The notes under the pieces: model-generated
Database searches by the model: none
What the model was told of the DNA's origin: nothing
Seen by the model: the letters and a program-made list of their open reading frames with translations, nothing else
Translations under genes and position numbers: made by a program
Shown: positions 1-8,784 of the stretch, in pieces
Numbering within the stretch: position 1 is the stretch's first letter
Layout of the letters: every line of letters starts with the position of its first letter
Assembly: GCF_002943105.1 (NCBI RefSeq)
Contig: NZ_PTPZ01000002.1
Coordinates: 85,491 to 149,490 of the forward strand
Source of the DNA: Cloacibacterium normanense
GTDB lineage: Bacteria > Bacteroidota > Bacteroidia > Flavobacteriales > Weeksellaceae
Length of the DNA: 64,000 nt
Reading direction: 5' to 3'

Positions 1-254
1 CCGTAGCTTCTTACAACCTTTCTACGGATAATCAGTTTAATGATTTTAAGGAAAATGCTACGAAAGAATTCACTTTAGGTTATCAGTTCGGGGCACAAGT
101 TACCATTTCTAAATTGGTAGTTTCGGCAAGATATGAAGGTGCATTTAGCAATGATCAAAGAGAATACATTAACACGAATGTATCTTCTAACGAAGTAATT
201 AGATATGATAACAGACCGAGTTTATTAATGTTCGGAGTTGGTTTAAATTTCTAA
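1..254 (+). CDS. C-terminal end of an outer-membrane beta-barrel protein (partial)
   Basis: The reading frame is open from the left edge to a TAA at 252-254, giving the last 83 residues of a protein. The segment shows alternating polar and hydrophobic strands with Gly and aromatic residues. It ends in Phe (GVGLNF), the usual C-terminal signature of barrels inserted by the BAM complex. This fits a small porin-like or PorT-like outer-membrane protein. The N-terminus lies outside the window, so signal peptide, length and exact family cannot be judged. A strong hairpin terminator follows. Confidence 0.7.
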   Translation, partial: VASYNLSTDNQFNDFKENATKEFTLGYQFGAQVTISKLVVSARYEGAFSNDQREYINTNVSSNEVIRYDNRPSLLMFGVGLNF

Positions 255-280
255 AAATTCAGGAAATTCTTTATAACGTA

Positions 281-315
281 AAAAAATCTCCGCAGCTTCG
301 CTGCGGAGATTTTTT
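281..315. terminator. Bidirectional hairpin terminator
   Basis: A 16-bp stem (281-296 with 300-315) has a 3-base loop, a GC-rich core and A/T runs at both feet. It sits between the converging barrel gene and the 102-aa gene and can serve both strands. Confidence 0.85.
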
Positions 316-318
316 ATT

Positions 319-627
319 TTATAGATTACTATTATCAGAATTATTAGGATTTTGACTTTGTTGAGCTAACTCAGCAGCTTGCTGTTCTATTTCTATTTTT
401 TCTTGCTGCAATCTTTGTAATTCTTTTCTTTTTTGTTCAGCTTTTATAGAAGAGCCTTTACTTACATATCCTACAATTCCCCCTATAATTAAACCAATTC
501 CTACGCCTCCCATTATTCCCATAAAATGAGAAAGTGTAAATTCTTCTACTTCTAAATTGGTGGTCAAATAAAACAGCAATCCAGAAATGCCTAAAAGAAG
601 AATTCCTATAATTGTTAAATTTTTCAT
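319..627 (-). CDS. Small two-helix membrane protein with coiled-coil tail
   Basis: This 102-aa protein is not assigned to a family. Residues about 4-22 and 35-56 are hydrophobic helices, the second rich in Gly (GGVGIGLIIGGIVGY). Residues 60-90 are charged, with Lys, Glu and Gln in a coiled-coil pattern. The tail is Asn/Ser-rich. The helical hairpin plus soluble tail resembles small glycine-zipper membrane proteins, but that is only a likeness. It shares the minus strand with the M48 protease upstream, from which a hairpin (647-682) separates it. Confidence 0.6.
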   Translation of the reverse strand: MKNLTIIGILLLGISGLLFYLTTNLEVEEFTLSHFMGIMGGVGIGLIIGGIVGYVSKGSSIKAEQKRKELQRLQQEKIEIEQQAAELAQQSQNPNNSDNSNL

Positions 628-646
628 TTTAATGTGATTTTAAAAT

Positions 647-682
647 AAAACCTTCTCAAATTTAAAAAAATTTAAGAAGGTT
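647..682 (-). terminator. Hairpin terminator after the M48 protease
   Basis: An inverted repeat (aaaccttct and agaaggttt arms) has an A/T loop and is followed by a T run in the minus direction. It lies just downstream of the protease stop at 704. Confidence 0.65.
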
Positions 683-703
683 TTTGTTATTATTTTAAAT
701 TAT

Positions 704-1513
704 TTACATTTTTCCACCGGCTTGTTTATAATATTCAAGCGCTTTGGTCATATGCTTATTTAAGTCTGATCTTCTAGTATCTGGACTTGGGTGAGTTGAC
801 AAAAATTCTGGTGGTCTTTGTGAATTGGCAGCTTGAGCTTCCATTCTTTCCCAGAAAGGTAGTGATTGTCTTGGGTCATATCCAGCCATTGCCATGATAT
901 ATAATCCCATTTGATCTGCTTCTAACTCTTGACTTCTTCCATATTTAAGAAGAGCTACTTGTGCTCCAATTGGATAAGCAACTTTAAAAACTTGTTGTAA
1001 TTTATCATTAGAAATTACACCACCAGCAATCGCACCACCATATTGTGCAATCATCGCTTGAGAAATTCTTTCATTTCCATGACCAGCAAGAGCGTGAGAA
1101 ACTTCGTGTCCCATTACTACAGCTATACCTGTTTCATCTTTACAAACAGGCATAATTCCTGTGTAAAAGGCTACTTTTCCACCAGGCATACACCAAGCGT
1201 TTAATTGTTTGTCTTCCAATAAATTAAACTCCCAGTTATAACCTTGTAAATCTGCTTCTCTACCAATACTCTTATAATAATTAGTCGCAGCATTTTTTAT
1301 TCTAATTCCTACATTTTTTACTCGAGTTGCATCTGTAGTATTGGTGATAACTTTAGCTTTAGAAAGCGCAGTTTGATATTCTTGCACTCCCATTGCAGAG
1401 AGTTGATCATTACCCACAATTTGTACCGATTTTCTTCCAGTTATTGGATTCGTAACACAAGCAATTAAAGCCAGCGAAAATGCCCCAGTTGCGACAATAG
1501 TTTTTATTTTCAT
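704..1513 (-). CDS. M48 family zinc metallopeptidase, lipoprotein
   Basis: This is a 269-aa periplasmic protease of the M48 (BepA/LoiP-like) family, which degrades misfolded outer-membrane or periplasmic proteins. The zinc motif HEVSH follows the typical VVMG context. The third ligand lies in ELEADQMG, and a C-terminal STHPSPDTR motif typical of the family is present. The N-terminus is a lipoprotein signal ending in ALIAC, so it is probably anchored in a membrane by lipid. The longer ORF begins at 1540, inside a TAATTTTG promoter box (1538-1545), so I use the ATG at 1513. It stands alone between terminators. Confidence 0.9.
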   Translation of the reverse strand: MKIKTIVATGAFSLALIACVTNPITGRKSVQIVGNDQLSAMGVQEYQTALSKAKVITNTTDATRVKNVGIRIKNAATNYYKSIGREADLQGYNWEFNLLEDKQLNAWCMPGGKVAFYTGIMPVCKDETGIAVVMGHEVSHALAGHGNERISQAMIAQYGGAIAGGVISNDKLQQVFKVAYPIGAQVALLKYGRSQELEADQMGLYIMAMAGYDPRQSLPFWERMEAQAANSQRPPEFLSTHPSPDTRRSDLNKHMTKALEYYKQAGGKM

Positions 1514-1537
1514 TTTTATGTGATTTAATATTTGAAG

Positions 1538-1545
1538 CAAAATTA
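1538..1545 (-). promoter_or_regulatory. -7 box (TAATTTTG) of the M48 gene
   Basis: The minus strand reads TAATTTTG, matching the Bacteroidota -7 consensus TAnnTTTG, about 25 bases upstream of the ATG at 1513. It argues against the upstream start at 1540. Confidence 0.45.
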
Positions 1546-1619
1546 AAACAAAATTTATTCCATTAATGATTTTATAGAAATTATATAAAAAAGAAATTAA
1601 ATCCTGATAAATTTTGCAT

Positions 1620-1627
1620 TAAATTTG
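1620..1627 (+). promoter_or_regulatory. -7 box (TAAATTTG) of the DUF4251 gene
   Basis: TAAATTTG matches the Bacteroidota -7 consensus and lies 39 bases upstream of the ATG at 1667. No convincing -33 element is visible. Confidence 0.45.
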
Positions 1628-1666
1628 TATTGATAATTAATAGTTTAACTCAACACCAATCCTATT

Positions 1667-2197
1667 ATGAAAAAATTAATTTATTTGAGTTTCTTTGGAC
1701 TACTCTCTTTTTTATATTCGTGTTCTTCACAAATCAATATAGACCCCAAAACTTTAGAGGAAATTACAACTTCTAATCAGTTTACTTTTATGGCAGAAAG
1801 AGCTAATCCAAGCAATTATGATGTCATCAATGTTATGAATTCTATGCCTAATAGCATTTCTACTCGAATGTTAAATTTAGACTACGGCTATACTATTGTA
1901 GTTAAAGATAAAGAATTAGATGTTACCTTGCCGTACTTTGGAAGAATGTATAATCCTAGTTACGACAATTCTAAAAATAGCTACAGATTTACTTCTAAAG
2001 ATTTTACTCTGAGTAAAATTCTAAATAAGAAAGGCAACTTAGTTTATACTATTTCGCCTAAAGATGTAGATCATGTAAGAGTAATTTATATAGAAGTTTA
2101 TAAAAACGGAAATGCCTATGTGTCTATAGATTCTAACGACAGACAACCTATTTCTTATAATGGCTACTTGATGAAAAATGAAATTTCTAAGAAATAA
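1667..2197 (+). CDS. DUF4251 family lipoprotein
   Basis: This 176-aa exported protein starts with a lipoprotein signal (lipobox LYSCSS, Cys about residue 19). The body carries the features I associate with DUF4251: LPYFGRMYNP, then FTSKDF, then a C-terminal segment with NDRQPISYNGYL. Function is unknown, and members are periplasmic or outer-membrane lipoproteins of Bacteroidota. It converges with meaB, the two stops being almost adjacent with no terminator between them. It has its own promoter box at 1620. Confidence 0.8.
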   Translation: MKKLIYLSFFGLLSFLYSCSSQINIDPKTLEEITTSNQFTFMAERANPSNYDVINVMNSMPNSISTRMLNLDYGYTIVVKDKELDVTLPYFGRMYNPSYDNSKNSYRFTSKDFTLSKILNKKGNLVYTISPKDVDHVRVIYIEVYKNGNAYVSIDSNDRQPISYNGYLMKNEISKK

Positions 2198-2198
2198 T

Positions 2199-3185
2199 TT
2201 AAAGTTTTTTATTCAATAAACTTTCTACAAAAATTTTGGCTTCAGAACTTGGATTAGATTTCAATTCTGAAGCATTTTTTTTATGACTTTCGAACTGATT
2301 TTCAAGTTCATGGGTAGATTTAGTTGCACTTAAAATATATTGATGAACCCAATATTCAAAACGTTTTTCGGCTTGAATTTTTCTTACTTCTTCTAGCCTT
2401 CCTATTTTTATTTTTAAAGAAATGAAATCACTTATTTTCTCGTAAACCTCATCTAAACCTTCGTTATGAAGAGCGGAACCTAACAAAACAGGCACTTTCC
2501 AATCTTTTTCTTTTGGGTGCTGAAACTGCAATGCATGAATCAATTCTGAACGGTGCATTCTGGCCTCTTTTAGATTTTCTTCATGTACTTTATTGATAAA
2601 AATAACATCTACCATTTCCATCAAACCTCTTTTGATGCCTTGCAATTCATCACCAGTTCCTAATACTTTTAGCAACAAAATCACATCCGAAATATCCGCA
2701 ACCAAAACTTCTGATTGACCAACTCCTACCGTTTCTATCAAAATATAATCGTAACCAGCAGCTTCGCAAATAAGCATAGTTTCAAAAGTAGTATTGGCAA
2801 CTCCGCCTAGAAATCCAGAACTCGGACTAGGGCGAATAAATGCGTTTTCGTCTTTTGCCAATTCTTCCATTCTGGTTTTATCTCCTAGAATAGAACCTTT
2901 ATTCACCGAAGAACTTGGGTCAATGGCTAAAACCGCCACTTTTTTGCCTTGAGAAATTGCAAATTTTCCGAAACTTTCAATAAATGTAGATTTCCCAGCA
3001 CCAGGAACTCCTGTAATTCCTATTCTTACAGATTTTCCGGCATAAGGCAGGATTTTTTTCAGCAGTTCTTCAGCCAAAACTCTATGCACTGGCTTTTTAC
3101 TTTCGATTAAAGTAATGGCTTTCCCAAGAATTCTTTTGTCTTGGGCTAATATTCCTTGTAAAAGTTCTTCTGTAGAAAATTTCAT
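2199..3185 (-). CDS. meaB: Methylmalonyl-CoA mutase-associated GTPase MeaB
   Basis: This 328-aa G3E-type GTPase guards methylmalonyl-CoA mutase: it gates cobalamin loading and release of inactivated cofactor, using GTP hydrolysis. The Walker A motif GVPGAGKST, the AIDPSS segment, the Switch-like ETVGVGQSE and the base-recognition motif NKVH are visible, in the order expected for MeaB/ArgK. The longest ORF begins at 3212, but a TAATTTTG box at 3191-3198 places transcription at about the ATG at 3185 (MKFSTEE). That is used here and would make the mRNA nearly leaderless. The mutase gene lies upstream on the same strand, beyond a small DUF2281-like gene. Confidence 0.93.
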   Translation of the reverse strand: MKFSTEELLQGILAQDKRILGKAITLIESKKPVHRVLAEELLKKILPYAGKSVRIGITGVPGAGKSTFIESFGKFAISQGKKVAVLAIDPSSSVNKGSILGDKTRMEELAKDENAFIRPSPSSGFLGGVANTTFETMLICEAAGYDYILIETVGVGQSEVLVADISDVILLLKVLGTGDELQGIKRGLMEMVDVIFINKVHEENLKEARMHRSELIHALQFQHPKEKDWKVPVLLGSALHNEGLDEVYEKISDFISLKIKIGRLEEVRKIQAEKRFEYWVHQYILSATKSTHELENQFESHKKNASELKSNPSSEAKIFVESLLNKKL

Positions 3186-3190
3186 CTTAA

Positions 3191-3198
3191 CAAAATTA
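3191..3198 (-). promoter_or_regulatory. -7 box (TAATTTTG) of meaB
   Basis: The minus-strand TAATTTTG box ends 5 bases before the ATG at 3185, implying a leaderless or near-leaderless transcript. Confidence 0.4.
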
Positions 3199-3312
3199 AG
3201 AAAGTATTTCAAACTATTTTCTAAAAATTTAAAATTGCTTTAAAAGAAAATCAAAATAGAATTTCTACAATCTTTTTCTGATAGAATTTTAGAAAAATGT
3301 CATAACGAAAAA

Positions 3313-3336
3313 GGCTTCAGAAACCTGAAGCTTTTA
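3313..3336 (-). terminator. Hairpin terminator after the DUF2281-like gene
   Basis: A 7-bp stem GCTTCAG/CTGAAGC (3314-3320 with 3325-3331) is followed on the minus strand by a T5 run. It lies downstream of the small gene ending at 3367 and upstream of meaB. Confidence 0.75.
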
Positions 3337-3366
3337 TGAAAAAATTTGATTTGATATGAAGAACTT

Positions 3367-3579
3367 TTACTCTGTCTCTGTTGGGATTTCTAAATGACTT
3401 CTGCCATACTTTATGTCTTCTAAACCTCTAAGTATTACTCTTTTTTGATCGTCACTTAAATCTTCGTCTTTGTGAAATTTATATACCAAGTATTCTATAT
3501 ACTCCAATAATTCCTCTGCTAAATAATCTGGTAAATCTTTTATCAGATTATTAATTTTTTGTAATGTGGTTAATTCCAT
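3367..3579 (-). CDS. DUF2281-like small protein (possible antitoxin)
   Basis: This acidic 70-aa protein has a predicted helix with LPDYLAEELLEYIEYLVYKF, resembling the DUF2281 domain often found in antitoxins paired with PIN-type toxins. The ORF can be extended to 3645, but the extension is basic and does not resemble the family. I therefore use the ATG at 3579 (MELTTLQ). No toxin-sized partner is adjacent. It sits between meaB and the mutase, closed off by a terminator at 3313. It could also be a non-toxin regulator. Confidence 0.6.
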   Translation of the reverse strand: MELTTLQKINNLIKDLPDYLAEELLEYIEYLVYKFHKDEDLSDDQKRVILRGLEDIKYGRSHLEIPTETE

Positions 3580-3690
3580 TTCAATTGGGTTTTTAGGCTT
3601 TTTCTGGTGGTATAAAGGTACGCCAATCCGCTTAACACACCTCATAAAGTGATATGAATGATTTCAGTGATTTTTGTTAGGTTTTTAAAT

Positions 3691-3720
3691 AAAAAAAGGA
3701 AACCAAAAAATGATTTCCTT
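3691..3720 (-). terminator. Hairpin terminator after mutB
   Basis: The stem AAGGAAA/TTTCCTT (696-702 with 714-720 of the 3-kb line) is followed on the minus strand by a long T run, about 70 bases after the mutB stop. Confidence 0.65.
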
Positions 3721-3792
3721 ATATAAATTATTTTAAATTTTTAGATTTCAGAAAAACTTCCTGCTTCCTACATCACGCATCCAACAAAATTT

Positions 3793-5916
3793 TTATCCCA
3801 AAAACTTCTCCAAAATCTCCACCGCAGATTTCGGCAAGTTCGTTCCAGGTCCGAAGATAAAATCAGCCCCATTTGCATACAAGAAATCGTAATCTTGTTG
3901 TGGAATTACGCCACCTACTACAATCGTAATATCATCTGCACCTAGTTTTTTTAGTTCGTCTACCACTTGCGGAACCAATGTTTTATGGCCTGCCGCTAAA
4001 GAAGAAACGCCCAAAATATGAATATCATTTTCTACGGCTTGTTTCGCCACTTCTTCTGGCGTTTGGAAAAGCGGAGCCACATCTACATCAAATCCCATAT
4101 CAGCAAAGGCAGTTGCTACTACTTTTGCACCACGATCATGACCGTCTTGTCCCATTTTAGCAACCATAATTCTCGGTCTACGACCTTCTTGGTCCTCAAA
4201 TTTTTGAGTAAGCGCCACCGCTTTTTCAAAATATTCATTTTTATTAGCATTCATAGCATATACACCTGAAATGGTTTTGATATTGGCTTTATATCTTCCG
4301 AAATTACTTTCTAAAGCATCTGAAATTTCACCAAGAGTTACTCTTCTTCTCGCAGCTTCTATACTTAACGCCAAAAGATTTTTGTCTCTATTTTTAGCAG
4401 CTTCACGAATTTCTGTTAAAATTTCTTCTACTTTTTCTGCGTTTCGTTCTGCTTTTATTTTTTCTAATCTTTCGATTTGTTTTCTTCGAACTTCCGTATT
4501 GTCAATGTCTAGAATTTCAAATTCTGGCTGCTTTTGATTGGTTTTAAAAGAATTTACACCAATGATAAATTCTTCACCACTATCAATTTTCGCTTGTTTT
4601 CTTGCAGCCGCTTCTTCTATTCTCATCTTCGGAATTCCTGCTTCTATCGCCTTCGTCATTCCGCCTTCTTGTTCTACTTCGTCTATATATTTCTGAGCTT
4701 CTTCAATCATTTGTTGAGTCAATGCTTCTACCAAATGACTTCCACCCATCGGATCGACAACATCACAAATCCCAGATTCTTGCTGAAGAATAATTTGAGT
4801 ATTTCTTGCAATTTTAGCAGAATAATCTGTTGGCAAAGCTATCGCTTCATCTAAAGCATTCGTGTGAAGAGATTGTGTTCCTCCTAAAGCGGAAGAAAGC
4901 GCTTCAATAGCTGTTCTGGTGATATTATTGAACGGTTCTTGTTCGGTTAAACTCCATCCAGAAGTTTGCGAGTGTGTTCTTAGTGCTAAAGATTTTTGAT
5001 TTTGAGGATTAAATTGTGTCAAAAGATTTGCCCAAATATAACGAGCAGCTCTCATTTTGGCAATTTCCATAAAATGATTCATTCCGATTGCCCAGAAAAA
5101 AGATAATCTTGGCGCGAAATCATCCACATTCATTCCTGCTTTTATCCCCGTTCTCACATATTCTAAGCCATCGGCAAGTGTATAAGCCATTTCCAAAACT
5201 GGGGTTGCTCCTGCTTCTTGCATGTGATAACCTGAGATAGAAATAGAATTAAATTTCGGGATATTTTGAGAAGTATATTCAAAAATATCAGCAATAATTT
5301 TCATAGAAGGTTCTGGTGGATAGATGTAAGTATTTCTCACCATAAATTCCTTCAAAATATCATTTTGGATAGTTCCCGAAAGTTGTTCCTGAGAAACACC
5401 TTGTTCTTCTGCAGCAACAATATAAAATGCCAAAATCGGTAAAACTGCACCATTCATGGTCATGGAAACCGAAATTTGATCCAATGGAATTTCATTGAAC
5501 AAAATCTTCATATCTTCCACAGAATCGATGGCAACTCCTGCTTTTCCTACATCTCCTACTACTCTAGGATGGTCAGAATCATAACCTCTGTGCGTTGCCA
5601 AATCGAAGGCTACAGAAAGTCCTTTTTGTCCTGCAGCAAGGTTTCTTCTGTAAAAAGCATTGGATTCTTCTGCGGTAGAAAAACCTGCGTACTGACGAAT
5701 CGTCCAAGGTTTCTGAACGTACATTGTAGAATAAGGTCCTCTCAAATAAGGAGCAATTCCTGCGCTGTAACCTTTTGATTTTAAAACTTCTGAATCTTCA
5801 GATGTGTAAGAAGATTTTAATTGAAGTCCATCTTTTTCAAAAGAATAGTTTTCTGTATTAGAAGTAAATCCAAAATTTTTAAAATCGGGATTTACGTTTT
5901 GAATTTTCGTTCTCAT
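3793..5916 (-). CDS. mutB: Methylmalonyl-CoA mutase, large (catalytic) subunit
   Basis: This 707-aa adenosylcobalamin enzyme interconverts methylmalonyl-CoA and succinyl-CoA. The N-terminal substrate barrel contains [11 protein letters not shown], the [21 protein letters not shown] segment split by the usual Gly-Asp pattern, and [13 protein letters not shown] with the catalytic His. The C-terminal domain (last 130 residues) has the B12-binding DGHDRGAK motif, whose His is the lower cobalt ligand, then GVSSLAAGH and [10 protein letters not shown]. Length is near the 715-730 aa of the family. The small MutA subunit, usually next door, is not in the window. MeaB lies downstream. The pathway is propionate use or succinate-propionate exchange, and vitamin B12 is required. 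Confidence 0.95.
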   Translation of the reverse strand: MRTKIQNVNPDFKNFGFTSNTENYSFEKDGLQLKSSYTSEDSEVLKSKGYSAGIAPYLRGPYSTMYVQKPWTIRQYAGFSTAEESNAFYRRNLAAGQKGLSVAFDLATHRGYDSDHPRVVGDVGKAGVAIDSVEDMKILFNEIPLDQISVSMTMNGAVLPILAFYIVAAEEQGVSQEQLSGTIQNDILKEFMVRNTYIYPPEPSMKIIADIFEYTSQNIPKFNSISISGYHMQEAGATPVLEMAYTLADGLEYVRTGIKAGMNVDDFAPRLSFFWAIGMNHFMEIAKMRAARYIWANLLTQFNPQNQKSLALRTHSQTSGWSLTEQEPFNNITRTAIEALSSALGGTQSLHTNALDEAIALPTDYSAKIARNTQIILQQESGICDVVDPMGGSHLVEALTQQMIEEAQKYIDEVEQEGGMTKAIEAGIPKMRIEEAAARKQAKIDSGEEFIIGVNSFKTNQKQPEFEILDIDNTEVRRKQIERLEKIKAERNAEKVEEILTEIREAAKNRDKNLLALSIEAARRRVTLGEISDALESNFGRYKANIKTISGVYAMNANKNEYFEKAVALTQKFEDQEGRRPRIMVAKMGQDGHDRGAKVVATAFADMGFDVDVAPLFQTPEEVAKQAVENDIHILGVSSLAAGHKTLVPQVVDELKKLGADDITIVVGGVIPQQDYDFLYANGADFIFGPGTNLPKSAVEILEKFLG

Positions 5917-6022
5917 TTCATGAAATTTCGATGAGTAAATTTACGATATTTTTAATTTTAAAAAAAAGTGAAATTTTAGGCGATTTGGGCTCCTTGATAG
6001 CAAAAAATGTAAAATTTAATTT

Positions 6023-6038
6023 TTGATAAACATATCAA
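6023..6038. promoter_or_regulatory. Palindrome TTGATA-N4-TATCAA, candidate Crp/Fnr-type operator
   Basis: A perfect 6+6 inverted repeat with a 4-base spacer resembles an FNR box (TTGAT-N4-ATCAA) but its half-sites are two bases farther apart. It lies about 200 bases upstream of the pflB promoter and about 100 from the mutB start. The link to anaerobic control is inference. Confidence 0.35.
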
Positions 6039-6215
6039 TGTATTTTTATTGAATTTTTATTAATTTTATTTAAAACTGACAATTATTTTCATTTTAATTA
6101 AATTTATTAACTTCTAATCAAAATAATTCGCTAACATTACTTATTTGGTCTATCAAAGTGCTATTTTTCTATTCAAAAAATCAAATGAAACCCTAATTTA
6201 TATCATAATTAATCG

Positions 6216-6247
6216 TTGTTCTAGGGCAAAATATCTTCCTAACTTTG
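6216..6247 (+). promoter_or_regulatory. pflB promoter (TTG, 21-base spacer, TAACTTTG)
   Basis: TTG at 6216-6218 and TAACTTTG at 6240-6247 match the Bacteroidota -33/-7 elements with the expected spacing. This predicts a 5' leader of about 80 bases before the ATG at 6334. Confidence 0.55.
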
Positions 6248-6333
6248 CTTCGCTTTTTTAACCTATTGATGACTAAAATTTCAAGGAAAATAAGCCCAAA
6301 ATTACAATTAGAAACAAACAAAAAATTAACATT

Positions 6334-8559
6334 ATGGAAGCAACTATTGGTTTTAAACCCGGAGTTTGGCAAAAGGAAATTAACGTAAGTGATTTTATTA
6401 GAAACAATTACACAGAATATACTGGAGACGAAAGCTTCTTAACTCCTGCTACTGAAGCAACCAATCAACTTTGGGCAGAACTATCTGAAATGTTCAAAGC
6501 AGAGAGAGAAAAAGGAATTTATGATGCTGAAACTAAGAAACCATCTCAGATTGATGCTTATGGAGCTGGTTATATCAATAAAAATTTAGAAAAAATCGTA
6601 GGAATTCAAACAGATAAGCCTCTAAAAAGAGCTATTTTCCCAAATGGCGGAATTAGAATGGTGGAAGATGGCTTAAAAGCTTACGGTTATGAATTAGACG
6701 AAGCAACTAAAGAAATTTATACAAAATATAGAGTTACTCATAACGAAGGTGTTTTCTCTGCTTACAATTCACCTATTAGAAAAGCTAGAAATTCTGGAAT
6801 CGTAACTGGTTTACCAGATGCATACGGAAGAGGTAGAATTATTGGTGACTACAGAAGAGTTCCTTTATATGGTGTGGACTTCTTAATTAAAGACCGTCAA
6901 GACTATTTCGAAAATATGGATTGTGATGGTATGAACGAAGAAATCGTAAGACTTCGTGAAGAAATCACTATGCAAATTAATGCGTTAAAAGCACTTAAAA
7001 AAATGGCAGAATCTTATGGTTTTGACATTTCTAAACCTGCAACCAATGCTAAAGAAGCTATTCAATGGTTATATTTCGCATATTTAGCAGCTACTAAAGA
7101 CCAAAACGGTGCTGCAATGTCTATTGGTAGAGTTTCTACTTTCTTAGATATTTATATTGAAAGAGATATTAAAAGAGGCGTTCTTACAGAAATTGAAGCT
7201 CAGGAATTGATTGACCATTTCGTAATGAAATTAAGAATCATCAGATTCTTGAGAACTCCAGAATACGATTCACTTTTCTCTGGCGATCCAGTTTGGGTGA
7301 CAGAATCAATTGGTGGTTTAAATAAAGACGGCGGTTCTTATGTAACCAAAAACTCTTTCAGATTATTACACACTTTATACAATTTAGGTGCATCTCCAGA
7401 ACCAAACTTAACTGTTCTTTGGAGCGAAAAATTACCAGAAAACTGGAAAAAATATTGCGCTAAAGTTTCTATCGACACTTCATCTCTTCAATACGAAAAT
7501 GATGATTTAATGAGAGATTGCTTTAATGATGATTACGGAATTGCTTGTTGCGTTTCTCCGATGACTTTAGGAAAACAAATGCAATATTTCGGAGCAAGAG
7601 CTAATTTACCTAAAGCTTTATTATATGCCATTAATGGTGGTATTGATGAATTAACTAAAGTTCAAGTAACTCCAGAAATGCCAAAAGTAGAAGGCGAATA
7701 TCTTGATTTCGATGATGTTTGGAATAAGTTTGATAAAATGATGGATTGGTTAGCAGAAACTTACATCCAAGCATTGAACATTATTCACTACATGCACGAT
7801 AAATATTCTTACGAAGCTTATGAAATGGCACTTCACGATGTAAATGTTATCAGAACTCAAGCTTGTGGAATTGCAGGAATCTCTATCGTTGCCGATTCAT
7901 TTGCAGCGATGAAATACGGAAAAGTAAGAGTAATAAGAGACGAAAACGGAATCGCAGTAGACTATGTAGTAGAAAAACCTTACGTTCCTTACGGAAATAA
8001 CGATGATAATACTGATAAAATCGCAGCAGAAATTGTAGAAATTTTCATGAACAAAGTAAGAAAACAAAAAACTTACAGAAATGCAATTCCTACTCAATCT
8101 GTTCTTACCATCACTTCAAACGTAGTTTACGGTAAAAAAACAGGAAATACACCAGACGGAAGAAGAGAAGGTGAACCTTACGGACCTGGAGCAAATCCTA
8201 TGCACGGAAGAGACACAAAAGGTGCAGTAGCTTCACTCGCTTCTGTTGCTAAATTACCTTTCGAACACGCTCAAGATGGTATTTCTTACACTTTTGCGAT
8301 TACGCCTGAAACTTTAGGAAAAACTTTAGACGAAAAACAAGGAAATTTAGTTGGACTTTTAGACGGATATTTCAACCAAAAAGGTCACCACTTAAATGTA
8401 AATGTTTTCAACCGTTCATTGTTAGAAGATGCAATGCAGCACCCAGAAAAATATCCTCAATTAACCATTAGAGTTTCTGGTTACGCAGTGAATTTCATCA
8501 AGTTGACTAAAGAACAGCAATTAGATGTCATCAACAGAACCATCACAGAATGTTTCTAA
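6334..8559 (+). CDS. pflB: Pyruvate formate-lyase (formate C-acetyltransferase)
   Basis: This 741-aa glycyl-radical enzyme converts pyruvate and CoA to acetyl-CoA and formate without oxygen. The adjacent active-site cysteines are C405-C406 in GIACCVSPM. The radical glycine is G716 in RVSGYAVNF near the C-terminus. Length is close to the usual 750-760 aa. The activating enzyme follows 225 bases later on the same strand, but a terminator and a separate promoter lie between them. The Cys-Cys pair and the companion activase identify it as PflB rather than a diol dehydratase or another glycyl-radical enzyme. Confidence 0.97.
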   Translation: MEATIGFKPGVWQKEINVSDFIRNNYTEYTGDESFLTPATEATNQLWAELSEMFKAEREKGIYDAETKKPSQIDAYGAGYINKNLEKIVGIQTDKPLKRAIFPNGGIRMVEDGLKAYGYELDEATKEIYTKYRVTHNEGVFSAYNSPIRKARNSGIVTGLPDAYGRGRIIGDYRRVPLYGVDFLIKDRQDYFENMDCDGMNEEIVRLREEITMQINALKALKKMAESYGFDISKPATNAKEAIQWLYFAYLAATKDQNGAAMSIGRVSTFLDIYIERDIKRGVLTEIEAQELIDHFVMKLRIIRFLRTPEYDSLFSGDPVWVTESIGGLNKDGGSYVTKNSFRLLHTLYNLGASPEPNLTVLWSEKLPENWKKYCAKVSIDTSSLQYENDDLMRDCFNDDYGIACCVSPMTLGKQMQYFGARANLPKALLYAINGGIDELTKVQVTPEMPKVEGEYLDFDDVWNKFDKMMDWLAETYIQALNIIHYMHDKYSYEAYEMALHDVNVIRTQACGIAGISIVADSFAAMKYGKVRVIRDENGIAVDYVVEKPYVPYGNNDDNTDKIAAEIVEIFMNKVRKQKTYRNAIPTQSVLTITSNVVYGKKTGNTPDGRREGEPYGPGANPMHGRDTKGAVASLASVAKLPFEHAQDGISYTFAITPETLGKTLDEKQGNLVGLLDGYFNQKGHHLNVNVFNRSLLEDAMQHPEKYPQLTIRVSGYAVNFIKLTKEQQLDVINRTITECF

Positions 8560-8587
8560 TTTATATATAACATCAATTATCTTGAAG

Positions 8588-8619
8588 AAGAGTTAAGAAA
8601 TTTCTTAACTCTTTTTTTA
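8588..8619 (+). terminator. Hairpin terminator after pflB
   Basis: A 13-bp perfect stem (about 8588-8600 with 8601-8613, centred on GAAA/TTTC) is followed by a T7 run, 28 bases after the pflB stop. Confidence 0.85.
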
Positions 8620-8629
8620 AGAATATGAA

Positions 8630-8708
8630 TTTCATCAAAATTAATTTCGCCGTCCCTAAAAGGTGTAATTTTGATGAAAATTTTTAGAATTTTAACTCCC
8701 TTTTAGGG
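8630..8708. repeat. Structured intergenic element with possible pseudoknot
   Basis: A perfect 14-bp inverted repeat (8630-8643 with 8666-8679) encloses CCCTAAAAGG (8654-8663). That loop segment is fully complementary to CCTTTTAGGG at 8699-8708. Loop plus downstream strand form the topology of an H-type pseudoknot. It lies between the pflB terminator and the pflA promoter, so it may be a decayed mobile or dispersed repeat rather than a riboregulator. Confidence 0.5.
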
Positions 8709-8773
8709 TTGGGTAAAAGAAAAATTATAAAAATTTATTATTAAAAAAGCTTTAAACACCCTTTAAGAATATT

Positions 8774-8781
8774 TATCTTTG
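8774..8781 (+). promoter_or_regulatory. -7 box (TATCTTTG) of pflA
   Basis: TATCTTTG is a perfect Bacteroidota -7 box ending 3 bases before the ATG at 8785. Transcription would begin at or just after the start codon, so a leaderless mRNA is expected. Confidence 0.55.
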
Positions 8782-8784
8782 AAC

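Larger units (their letters stand above)
5917..6333. promoter_or_regulatory. Divergent intergenic region mutB/pflB
   Basis: This 417-base A/T-rich region separates the mutB and pflB starts. It holds the pflB promoter (6216-6247) and, farther upstream, a TTGATA-N4-TATCAA palindrome (6023-6038). No -7 box was found for mutB. No ORF or RNA gene was seen. Confidence 0.6.

Noticed and set aside
3978..4854. Several plus-strand frames opposite mutB
   Set aside because: They lie inside a well-supported catalytic gene, are Ser/Phe/Leu-rich shadows, and have no promoter or family motifs.
5476..5778. 100-codon plus-strand frame opposite mutB
   Set aside because: Shadow of the mutase substrate domain; no independent support.
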